From JBFLVQ01 sp040758525 (GTDB lineage Bacteria; Acidobacteriota; Blastocatellia; Chloracidobacteriales; JADJPF01), in contig JBFLVQ010000243.1 in the NCBI GenBank assembly GCA_040758525.1, positions 1 through 12,438 on the forward strand: a stretch of DNA of 12,438 nucleotides, written 5' to 3'. Under the pieces are notes generated by a model. It was not told where the DNA came from and did no database searches. It was given only the letters and a program-made list of their open reading frames with translations. Shown in pieces: positions 1 to 5,400 of this stretch (positions are counted from its first letter, which is position 1; every line of letters starts with the position of its first letter). A program made the position numbers and the translations under genes.

Positions 1-194
1 TTGAAAGGGCGAGATTAATCCAGCAGCGAATTATCTATATAGGAAATGCAGCTACCAGGTAAAGTTTACATATTAAATATAGTACACCAGGAAAAATGTT
101 CCTTTATTGCTGGTAGATATAAATGGTAGTAGTAGGTAACAAAGGGTAAGTCTATCTTCCTAGCAAGCTGACAGCAATAATCGGCCTAGCGAGG
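1..194. other. Left-edge non-coding stretch
   Basis: I see no supportable gene here. The third forward frame is open from the window edge to a TAA at 60-62 (19 codons), so the tail of a gene outside the window is possible but cannot be shown. Between this and the next gene lie two nested inverted repeats: CTACCAG (52-58) with CTGGTAG (110-116), enclosing AGGAA (89-93) with TTCCT (99-103). The inner hairpin is followed by TTTATT on the plus strand, so a weak terminator for a plus-strand gene ending near 62 is conceivable. Confidence 0.3.
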
Positions 195-494
195 TTAGCC
201 ACCGAAGTAGAGATTTTCTGGGTCTTCCTCTTCTGTAAAGTCGTCCACCCGATCTAAATAGGTTTGTAGCAAGCGAGTGACGGCAGCTTCCCGCGAGGTT
301 GCGTAGCCATTTGCGACAAGGTTATCAAGCTTGTTGGCCATAGCCAGATCGATGGTGATGGGAAAAGAGACCAGCGCATGTGCTTCACCTGTGCGACGCA
401 GTTCTTGGCGTTGTTTGTTCTTTTCTAGAAACTCTCTAAGCGCGGTCAGCTCCACCGCACCAGTGGTCGACTCTTCATCGTCGTACTGGCCCAT
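195..494 (-). CDS. Small ribbon-helix-helix-like protein (99 aa)
   Basis: Function unknown; a DNA-binding role is inferred. Residues 42-84 follow the pattern of a CopG/Arc-type ribbon-helix-helix: a short alternating strand (VSFPITIDL), a first helix (AMANKLDNLVANG), a turn with the typical T-S-R-E step (residues 66-69), then a second helix ending LLQTYLDRV. The N-terminal 40 residues are charged and probably helical; the C-terminal tail is very acidic (DDFTEEEDPE). The ATG is supported by AGGAGG six bases upstream (plus-strand 501-506). It is divergent from the zinc-ribbon gene at 790, so it could regulate that gene or itself. No toxin-like partner is adjacent, so calling it an antitoxin is not supported. 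It could instead be a small non-DNA-binding protein that shares the helical pattern. Confidence 0.72.
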   Translation of the reverse strand: MGQYDDEESTTGAVELTALREFLEKNKQRQELRRTGEAHALVSFPITIDLAMANKLDNLVANGYATSREAAVTRLLQTYLDRVDDFTEEEDPENLYFGG

Positions 495-528
495 TATCTG
501 CCTCCTGGACGAAGTCTCTATTTTGGCT

Positions 529-557
529 ATCTTAGCACAGCAATAGTACCATTTAAA
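529..557 (-). promoter_or_regulatory. Candidate promoter for the RHH-like gene
   Basis: Reading the minus strand, TTTAAA (552-557) and TAAGAT (529-534) are separated by 17 bases, and the -10 hexamer is preceded by TG one base away (536-537), giving an extended -10. Each hexamer matches the sigma-70 consensus at four of six positions. It lies about 35 bases before the ATG at 494. No experimental support. Confidence 0.3.
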
Positions 558-604
558 CCACCCTTAGTTAGTTTGGAAAAGCTTATCTTAATCTGATTAA
601 ACCA

Positions 605-613
605 TGTTATACT
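605..613 (+). promoter_or_regulatory. Candidate extended -10 promoter for the zinc-ribbon gene
   Basis: TG (605-606), one base, then TATACT (608-613) makes an extended -10 with five of six consensus bases. The best upstream -35 is weak (TTATCT at 583-588, 19-base spacing). A start near 620 would give a leader of about 170 nt before the ATG at 790, and this leader begins just where the inverted-repeat structure at 626 begins. Confidence 0.4.
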
Positions 614-625
614 GTGCGCGATTTA

Positions 626-754
626 CAGCAATGCCGCTATCCGCTTTCAAAGTCGAAATATTAACCATTCGCTTATCCGTACCTTTGGCGTTGTTTGGCG
701 GGAGGTCGCGTTGGACGTTTGCCTGGCCGCTGGATAGCGAAAGGAGAATTGCTG
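626..754 (+). ncRNA. Possible structured 5' leader of the zinc-ribbon gene
   Basis: Two helices pair in register across the leader: CAGCAAT (626-632) with ATTGCTG (748-754), and CGCTATCC (635-642) with GGATAGCG (732-739). Between them is an asymmetric internal loop of two bases on one side and eight (AAAGGAGA) on the other. The enclosed region contains a further possible helix, ACCTTT (681-686) with GGAGGT (701-706, two G-U pairs), and a direct repeat TTTGGCG (684-690 and 694-700). It matches no riboswitch class I recognise. It could be a regulatory leader, a free small RNA, or chance. Confidence 0.35.
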
Positions 755-775
755 CATTGATAAAACTCTAGGGAG

Positions 776-785
776 GCGTTAACGC
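776..785. repeat. 10-bp perfect palindrome before the zinc-ribbon start
   Basis: GCGTTAACGC is perfectly self-complementary and lies between the Shine-Dalgarno GGGAGG (771-776) and the ATG at 790. With no loop it would act as a DNA site rather than an RNA hairpin. It could be an operator half-pair for a dimeric regulator such as the divergent RHH-like protein. Confidence 0.3.
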
Positions 786-789
786 AACT

Positions 790-1167
790 ATGAGGCTTGG
801 TAAATATACAATCTTAAATGAGCAGACGTTGGAGGTACTAACTAAGTCGGCCGAATATGGCATTATGACTATAGAACATATCACAGAGTTTGTAGAGACC
901 GATGTCAACCAGTTCAATTGGTTGGAGTCCGATGTGCGCGAAGCCAAGAAATATCTGGAAAAGAAATCCTATAAAGAGGTGGCCGAGCGCCGTTTCTGCT
1001 CCGTCTGTGGAGTTACTGCGATCAATACCGCAGGCATTGACACTTGTGCTACTTGCGGACAACTTGATGATAATACACAGCGCGCCTTTATCGCCCTGCG
1101 CTCCACTATTATTGAGCAACACGAGCAGATTGAAGAGCTACGTGTTAAGATGGAGAAGAACCGCTAA
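790..1167 (+). CDS. Zinc-ribbon protein of unknown function (125 aa)
   Basis: I do not recognise the family. Residues 70-89 hold a C-x2-C (C70, C73) and a second C-x2-C (C86, C89), 12 residues apart, the spacing of a structural zinc ribbon. Residues 28-66 are predicted helical with many acidic and aromatic residues. Residues 97-124 (TQRAFIALRS to RVKMEKNR) look like one long amphipathic helix that could form a coiled coil. There is no signal peptide or membrane segment, so it is probably cytoplasmic. The ATG is chosen because an in-frame TAG at 769-771 blocks extension; the Shine-Dalgarno GGGAGG (771-776) is 13 bases away, which is long. An unusual, possibly structured leader precedes it. It ends 3 bp from the converging methyltransferase stop. 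Confidence 0.75.
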   Translation: MRLGKYTILNEQTLEVLTKSAEYGIMTIEHITEFVETDVNQFNWLESDVREAKKYLEKKSYKEVAERRFCSVCGVTAINTAGIDTCATCGQLDDNTQRAFIALRSTIIEQHEQIEELRVKMEKNR

Positions 1168-1170
1168 AGC

Positions 1171-1815
1171 CTACTTCAGGCATTGAAAGACAAATGCCGG
1201 AGGTAGATTGCGCAATATTACTGTTGAATCTACATGGCGAAAGGTGTAACGCATCTGCGCACGCATCACGCTGCTCCTCTTGAGCAGACTGGCATGTATA
1301 TACTGGTAAGCAACAAATGCCCCTCCTGTGCGCAGAGACTGGTAGCTATTCTCAATAATAGCGCGACGTAGTTCTGATGGCAGTAGCGAAAAAGGAAGAC
1401 TAGAGATTATGTAGTCAGCCTGGTCAAGCTTGTACTGCTGTAGGTAATGGCCAACCCGTTCGGCACTGTCATGTACGATCTCTACTCCAGGGAAGCGGCG
1501 ACGCAGGATCGAAACCATTGTAGCGTTGGATTCGATAGCAAAGAAGGCGGTTTGCGAGCCTAGCCGCGCCAGTATTGCACGTGTTACCGAGCCAGTGCCA
1601 GGACCATATTCAACTACTACACGGGCATGTGCCAAATCTAGTTTGGAGACCATACACTCAGCCAGAAAACGAGAACTGGGTGCTACTTGGCCAATCTCAC
1701 TAGGACTCTGTACAAGCGATTTTACAAATAACAACTGGTCGTTGGAAAAGCGGTTGGAAAGTCTATTTAAGCTAAAACGAGAAGGTTTTTTTGGTAGTTT
1801 TGACATATCCCTCAT
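1171..1815 (-). CDS. SAM-dependent methyltransferase, PmtA/KsgA-like fold (214 aa)
   Basis: Likely a class I SAM methyltransferase of the phospholipid N-methyltransferase-like group, which shares features with rRNA adenine dimethylases. What is seen: a basic N-terminus without signal peptide; a lead-in FVKSLVQSPSEIGQVAPSS (30-48) typical of this group; motif I VVEYGPGTG (67-75); an acidic residue after beta-2 (E95 in AIESN); D117 after beta-3; and a motif IV-like SSLPFSLLP (138-146). Length fits the family (about 190-220 aa). The substrate, phosphatidylethanolamine or other, cannot be told from sequence. The start is uncertain: the ATG at 1815 has no clear Shine-Dalgarno, and a second ATG three codons in (1806) has GAGGG only two bases upstream. 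It is 142 bp downstream of the TPR gene, so co-transcription is possible but not evident. Confidence 0.82.
   Translation of the reverse strand: MRDMSKLPKKPSRFSLNRLSNRFSNDQLLFVKSLVQSPSEIGQVAPSSRFLAECMVSKLDLAHARVVVEYGPGTGSVTRAILARLGSQTAFFAIESNATMVSILRRRFPGVEIVHDSAERVGHYLQQYKLDQADYIISSLPFSLLPSELRRAIIENSYQSLRTGGAFVAYQYIHASLLKRSSVMRAQMRYTFRHVDSTVILRNLPPAFVFQCLK
1179..1198. repeat. Inverted repeat at the end of the methyltransferase gene
   Basis: GGCATT (1179-1184) and AATGCC (1193-1198) form a 6-bp stem with an 8-base loop inside the last codons of the methyltransferase, just past the zinc-ribbon stop. A smaller hairpin, GCCT/AGGC (1169-1181), overlaps it. No T-run follows on either strand, so it is not a canonical intrinsic terminator. 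Confidence 0.25.
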
Positions 1816-1957
1816 CAGTTCTGCGCGCTATAATAATGCGCTTGATCGTTCAACATCTGCTGGTTAATGGTAGTTACTCTCTATATATCTTTCAATAAGT
1901 ACTAGCATAACAGAACCACATTGTAGCGGACTAGACCATTAGAAGCAAGCATACGGT

Positions 1958-3526
1958 TCAGTTAGCACTTTTCGGAGGACCCAACTTCTCCTCAATCTCT
2001 TTAAGGGCAGTACGTGCGCCGGAATGGGCTGGATCAATATTGAGCACAGTACGGTATTCATTAGCAGCAGCTTCGAATTCACCCTTCTCCTGTAAGATAC
2101 TGGCAAGATTATAGCGTGCCTCAACATAATTAATATCAAGAGTGAGCGCCTTACGATACTCTGCAATTGCATCTTTTAACTCACCTGCCTTTTTTAACGC
2201 AAGACCCAAGCCATTATGGGCCTCCTTACTAGCAGGATTCTTCTTAAGGATGGCGCGATACTCTTCCAATGACTCGTTAGCGCGGCCAGCCAAAACCAAT
2301 AGACGAGCTACCTGTAACTGTATATTTATCTGCCATGGTTCGCTCTTTAGCACAGCACGGTAAGCATCAATAGCATCATTGTAATTACCCTGTTCAATAG
2401 CGGCGATAGCAAGGGTAAGTTTTAGTGCCGAATCATCAGAGGATGGTGTCGTAGCTGCCTGTAGCTGGGCTAGCGCATTCTCAAATTCACTACGCGCCGC
2501 GCGTTGTATCGCAATACTATGGTAGAGCCGGGCACGCGCATCAAGCGGATTAATCTGTCGGGCAGCACGAAAAGACTCTTCGGCGGCGACATAATCACCA
2601 CGCTCAAGAAATAGACACCCTAACGAGACACGATCGGCAACAGAACCGGGTCGGCTTATCACAACTATCTGGTATTCACGAATCGCCTCTTCATTATTGC
2701 CCTGGCTGGTATGGATCGCAGCCAGCAGCGCATGTGCCTCAACATCTCCTATATTGATGTTAAGAGCCGCCTGTGCAGACCGCTTAGCCATCTCTAATTC
2801 ACCACGACGTTGATACTTGATAGCGATATTGACAAGCGGGTAGGTCCATTGTGGAGCAAGTGTGCTGGCTTGAGTGTACTCCTTGATTGCCTCATCATCC
2901 TTACGTTGGTCTGAAAGCGCACGCCCTAATGCATTATGCAAGTATGCTGCGTTGTTGTTCTGTTTGAGGCCCTGGCGAAACAACTCTTCGGCTTTGGCTG
3001 GTTGCCGGTCAGCCAGCGCAATCATCCCCTGATAGAATAACTCAACCAGTTTAAGCTCTTTATTATCGTTTTGTAGTTCACGTGCCCGTACAATAAACTG
3101 CTGAGCATTAGCCCAATCTTCACGTTGGAAGAAACGGTCAACACCTTGTAGGTAGAGATTGAGTGGTTCAGTACCAGGAGCAATAAGCGCATTAAGTAAC
3201 TTTTCTGCTAGCGGTTTGATCGCTGGTTCATTAGGCACACTAGTAGCGAGAATCTGATATAGATCCCAAGCACAGGAGCCGGCAGGAGCAATCAGTTGGC
3301 CATTATTTAAGGCTAATTCGATCTCTGCTACCAGTGGATGTGCACGGGCCGGTTTTTCACGCTTCTCTTTCTCTGTCTCCTCTTCTTCCTTGGCTTCACT
3401 TGCTTGCTTGGTAGCCTTCTTATCTGCTTTCTTGCCAGTTGGCTGTTGTGCAGCAACAACGGGAATTAACAAAAAGAGTAGGTTAAAGGTCAATATTAGC
3501 GTCAAGGCATCATGCCTGGTATTCAT
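1958..3526 (-). CDS. Exported tetratricopeptide-repeat protein (522 aa)
   Basis: A scaffold-type protein; partner unknown. The N-terminus has a signal peptide: charged MNTRHD, a hydrophobic core (LTLILTFNLLFLLIPVV), then AA before QQ (probable cleavage near residue 26), so it acts outside the cytoplasmic membrane, soluble or loosely attached. Residues 31-62 are a low-complexity Lys/Glu linker. After a helical stretch (64-125), about eleven TPR units run from roughly 125 to 512; the last two are the most regular, with the A-x2-EYR pattern at the second helix and the N/D-P-A end. The ATG is supported by AAGGAG (minus strand, plus 3537-3542) ten bases upstream and by a consensus-like promoter. 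Similar exported TPR proteins often serve secretion, pilus or envelope assembly, but nothing here fixes the role. Confidence 0.85.
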   Translation of the reverse strand: MNTRHDALTLILTFNLLFLLIPVVAAQQPTGKKADKKATKQASEAKEEEETEKEKREKPARAHPLVAEIELALNNGQLIAPAGSCAWDLYQILATSVPNEPAIKPLAEKLLNALIAPGTEPLNLYLQGVDRFFQREDWANAQQFIVRARELQNDNKELKLVELFYQGMIALADRQPAKAEELFRQGLKQNNNAAYLHNALGRALSDQRKDDEAIKEYTQASTLAPQWTYPLVNIAIKYQRRGELEMAKRSAQAALNINIGDVEAHALLAAIHTSQGNNEEAIREYQIVVISRPGSVADRVSLGCLFLERGDYVAAEESFRAARQINPLDARARLYHSIAIQRAARSEFENALAQLQAATTPSSDDSALKLTLAIAAIEQGNYNDAIDAYRAVLKSEPWQINIQLQVARLLVLAGRANESLEEYRAILKKNPASKEAHNGLGLALKKAGELKDAIAEYRKALTLDINYVEARYNLASILQEKGEFEAAANEYRTVLNIDPAHSGARTALKEIEEKLGPPKSAN

Positions 3527-3558
3527 GAACTGAAGACTCCTTGGTGGTTGAAGAGGGC

Positions 3559-3567
3559 ATTATAACA
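3559..3567 (-). promoter_or_regulatory. Extended -10 promoter of the TPR gene
   Basis: On the minus strand, TG, one base, then a perfect TATAAT (plus-strand 3559-3564). No good -35 is seen at 17 bases, which an extended -10 can tolerate. A start about seven bases downstream gives a leader near 26 nt. Just upstream is a small hairpin-capable CTGCCAGGGCAG that might bind a regulator. The promoter suggests the TPR gene is separable from the pterin operon. Confidence 0.5.
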
Positions 3568-3588
3568 GAATAGTTACTGCCCTGGCAG

Positions 3589-3653
3589 AAAAACCTCGCC
3601 TGCTCATAGGCAGGAAATTAGGGGCAGCAGCTTTTTAGGAAACAGCCCCAATT
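3589..3653 (-). terminator. Tandem hairpins after the pterin operon
   Basis: On the minus strand the first hairpin begins inside the stop codon of the pterin synthase gene: AATTGGGGC pairs with GCCCCTAATT (plus 3645-3653 and 3616-3625) with one bulged base and a 19-base loop. The second, CCTGC/GCAGG with a 6-base loop (3599-3614), is followed five bases later by TTTTT (3593-3589). The U-run is short and set off from the stem, so termination may be only partial. Confidence 0.4.
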
Positions 3654-4059
3654 AGGGCGTTTCCCGATAGACGGCCATAGAGGTAGGTGTCTCCCATAAA
3701 CGCACCGCTATTACAGCAAAACCGCAGGCGCGTGTGTAATCGAAGATCATTTTAGCAATGTTCTCCGCAGTAGGATTCTCCTCCATGATGAGGAAAGGCT
3801 CGTTAAGATCGCGTAACGCCGGTATTAATGGATCATCCTTACGCAATAGTAGCTTATGATCCAACTCTGACATAATCCAGCGTTGTACTACTTCTTTAAT
3901 ATCTTCAAAATCAACAACCATGCCACGCGCATCCAGACTATCGGCGGCTAGCACTATCTCTACACGACCATTATGGCCATGCAGTTGTTTACATTTTTTA
4001 GGATAGTCACGTAAGCGATGACCATAACAGAAATTGATCTCTTTTGCCACTTCGTACAT
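3652..4059 (-). CDS. queD: 6-carboxy-/6-pyruvoyl-tetrahydropterin synthase family protein (135 aa)
   Basis: A zinc enzyme acting on 7,8-dihydroneopterin triphosphate. QueD members make 6-carboxytetrahydropterin for queuosine/deazapurine synthesis; PTPS members make pyruvoyl-tetrahydropterin. Seen with the ATG numbering: zinc ligands H14, H27 and H29 (GHRL and LHGHN), catalytic C23 in the C-x3-HGH arrangement usual for QueD, D67-H68 (LDHK), the ENPTAENIA helix, and E123 near the end of the last strand. Length is normal (about 120-140). I chose the ATG at 4059, preceded by GGTGA four bases away; a TTG at 4071 would add four residues but has no Shine-Dalgarno. It starts 16 bases after the pteridine-reductase-like SDR gene and is surely co-transcribed with it. 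That partner points to reduced-pterin synthesis rather than queuosine, so the product remains ambiguous. Confidence 0.9.
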   Translation of the reverse strand: MYEVAKEINFCYGHRLRDYPKKCKQLHGHNGRVEIVLAADSLDARGMVVDFEDIKEVVQRWIMSELDHKLLLRKDDPLIPALRDLNEPFLIMEENPTAENIAKMIFDYTRACGFAVIAVRLWETPTSMAVYRETP

Positions 4060-4075
4060 TGATTCACCCAATTAT

Positions 4076-4816
4076 CTACAGTCCATAAATAAGCCGGCCA
4101 CCATCTATAACAATATTAGCGCCAGTAATGAAATCGGAGCCCGCAGCAAGAAAGATTACTGCAGCACTTACGTCCTCAGGGCTACCCAACTTCTTGACCA
4201 GCGTATGTTCGATCACTTGCTCTTTTGTCTGCTCAGGAAAGTCTGCCGGCAATAATACTGCGCCCGGCGAAATCGCGTTTACTTGTACGCTAGGCGCAAG
4301 CGCTTTGGCAAGCCCCTTAGTAAGCGCGATCAGGCCAGCTTTGGAAACACAATAAGGTAAATAGTCAGCATAAGGCCGTTCTGCCGACCAATCTGCAATA
4401 TTAATGATTTTGCCACCACCTTGTATCTGCATCTGCTGACCAAAAGTGAGTGAACAAAGGAAAGGACCACGTAGATTGACATCCATTATATGATCCCACT
4501 CTGTAGAAGATAGCTCCTTAAAAGGTGTCTTATAATAGACAGCAGCATTATTAACAAGCAGATCGACCCGATCCCAAAACTTTAGCGATTGACTTACCAT
4601 CTCATCAATCTGCATCTTGGAACGTAGATCTGCCTGTAACAGACGGCATTCACCAGCCAATGCAGTAATCTCGTCACAGATATCTAGCGCTGCCGAGCGA
4701 GAGTTATTGTAATGTATAATTACACGCATTCCATGTGTAGCCAACGTTAATGCGATATGGCGGCCGAGACGGGCTGCGCCACCGGTTATCAAAGCAACTT
4801 TACCCTCTAATTCCAC
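4076..4816 (-). CDS. SDR oxidoreductase, pteridine reductase (FolM/PTR1)-like (246 aa)
   Basis: An NAD(P)H-dependent short-chain dehydrogenase/reductase, most likely reducing a dihydropterin or dihydrofolate to the tetrahydro form. Seen: the Rossmann motif TGGAARLGR (11-19), with an Arg at the place typical of pteridine reductases; IHYNNS after beta-2; NNAA (89-92); N114; and the catalytic Y155-x3-K159. The usual SDR serine is replaced by D142, exactly 13 residues before the Tyr, in an ADWSAER context. Leishmania PTR1 (D181/Y194/K198) and E. coli FolM (TDYVVER...Y) share this Asp arrangement. The end, IDGGRLI, also resembles FolM. The start is GTG, with AAGGAG five bases upstream; no better ATG exists. 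It is the first gene of a two-gene unit with the pterin synthase homologue. Ordinary 3-oxoacyl-ACP reductases keep the Ser, which argues against FabG. Confidence 0.88.
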   Translation of the reverse strand: MELEGKVALITGGAARLGRHIALTLATHGMRVIIHYNNSRSAALDICDEITALAGECRLLQADLRSKMQIDEMVSQSLKFWDRVDLLVNNAAVYYKTPFKELSSTEWDHIMDVNLRGPFLCSLTFGQQMQIQGGGKIINIADWSAERPYADYLPYCVSKAGLIALTKGLAKALAPSVQVNAISPGAVLLPADFPEQTKEQVIEHTLVKKLGSPEDVSAAVIFLAAGSDFITGANIVIDGGRLIYGL

Positions 4817-5231
4817 AGCCTCTCCTTATGCTGTTTTAAGTTTCGCGCGCTCATCCCGAAAGTGCGGGTAATCTTTGAAGGCGCTTCCTCAAGCCGTCTC
4901 ATGTTGTTTCTTAGTAGCAGGTTAACTGCAAACCTAGTGTATTAGCTAGACTTTTGTCAATTGCAGTCAGCACATCAATAGCAGGCCTAGCACTAACTTG
5001 TTCCTGCTCCTTAACTATGTGGACAGATCATTTTAGCATATACCGAAAAACTACCCGTGCAATAATTAGGTATATCAACTGGAGTTCTTCTCCTTAATAC
5101 TATTATCCCAATAGCATATTAAGTATTCTGATATCGCGGCTGGAACCGAATAGTTAGCAAAGAAAACAGAAAGCGCGCATAGGGGGCTGTAATAATTAAA
5201 TTATCAAGCCATACCTAAGTAGTTTCCTTGA

Positions 5232-5252
5232 AGTAAGATATTTAATCTTACT
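5232..5252. repeat. Perfect 8-bp inverted repeat upstream of the pilin gene
   Basis: AGTAAGAT (5232-5239) and ATCTTACT (5245-5252) are perfect complements around ATTTA. The 21-bp site, 149 bp before the pilin ATG, is the right size for a dimeric repressor operator. As RNA it would be an AT-rich hairpin with no T-run after it, so an operator is likelier than a terminator. Confidence 0.4.
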
Positions 5253-5327
5253 GAGATCAGAAATGGAGATTGAAACTATCTACATGAAGTGATATGCTGC
5301 CCGGTGCTGAGTTGAAAAATTATTACG

Positions 5328-5355
5328 TTTACAAACGCTTTACGGATTTTATTGT
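5328..5355 (+). promoter_or_regulatory. Candidate sigma-70-type promoter for the pilin gene
   Basis: TTTACA (5328-5333, five of six) and TATTGT (5350-5355, four of six) are 16 bases apart. A start near 5362 gives a leader of about 40 nt. No sigma-54 type GG...GC pair, common for pilin genes elsewhere, was found close to the gene. Confidence 0.3.
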
Positions 5356-5400
5356 GCTTCCCCTCAAATAAGAGTCTTGTCGGCGTAGAGATATTAGGTT

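Larger units (their letters stand above)
4817..5400. other. 584-bp intergenic region between divergent operons
   Basis: I find no convincing gene. For the minus-strand pterin operon there is a perfect TTGACA (plus-strand 4955-4960), but its -10 is poor: TACACT at 13 bases or TAGGTT at 18. Small hairpins lie in that leader (CCCG 4855-4858 with CGGG 4865-4868). For the plus-strand pilin gene a candidate promoter lies at 5328-5355. A clear inverted repeat is at 5232-5252. Short open stretches, such as nine codons from an ATG at 5263, lack ribosome binding sites. I recognise no riboswitch in either leader. Confidence 0.5.

Noticed and set aside
3..62. Open frame at the left edge ending in TAA, with a stretch (RIIYIGNAATR) faintly like a ClpP segment
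   Set aside because: Only 19 codons are visible, and the ClpP resemblance is to its N-terminal part, which should not be followed by a stop. Not enough to call a gene.
195..215. C-terminus ENLYFGG of the RHH-like protein resembles a TEV protease site, hinting at an engineered construct
   Set aside because: The required Gln after F is missing, and the surrounding sequence is ordinary genomic DNA with a natural Shine-Dalgarno and neighbours. Chance resemblance.
684..700. TTTGGCG direct repeat as a CRISPR or iteron unit
   Set aside because: Only two 7-bp copies 10 bp apart; too short and too few for an array or an origin.
626..754. Integron attC site as an explanation of the nested inverted repeats
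   Set aside because: The flanking core sites RYYYAAC and GTTRRRY are not present at the ends, and there is no integrase or cassette array.
838..1122. Antisense frame of 94 codons opposite the zinc-ribbon gene
   Set aside because: The sense frame has a regular zinc ribbon and coiled-coil helix, while the antisense product shows no recognisable pattern.
4817..4960. Tetrahydrofolate or preQ1 riboswitch in the leader of the pterin operon
   Set aside because: The leader holds only short 4-bp hairpins, and I could not find the conserved cores of either class by eye. A covariance-model search would settle it.
5041..5100. Minus-strand AAGGAG followed by a TTG and 16 hydrophobic codons
   Set aside because: TTG start, 11-base spacing and very short length; no conservation evidence, so not called as a peptide gene.
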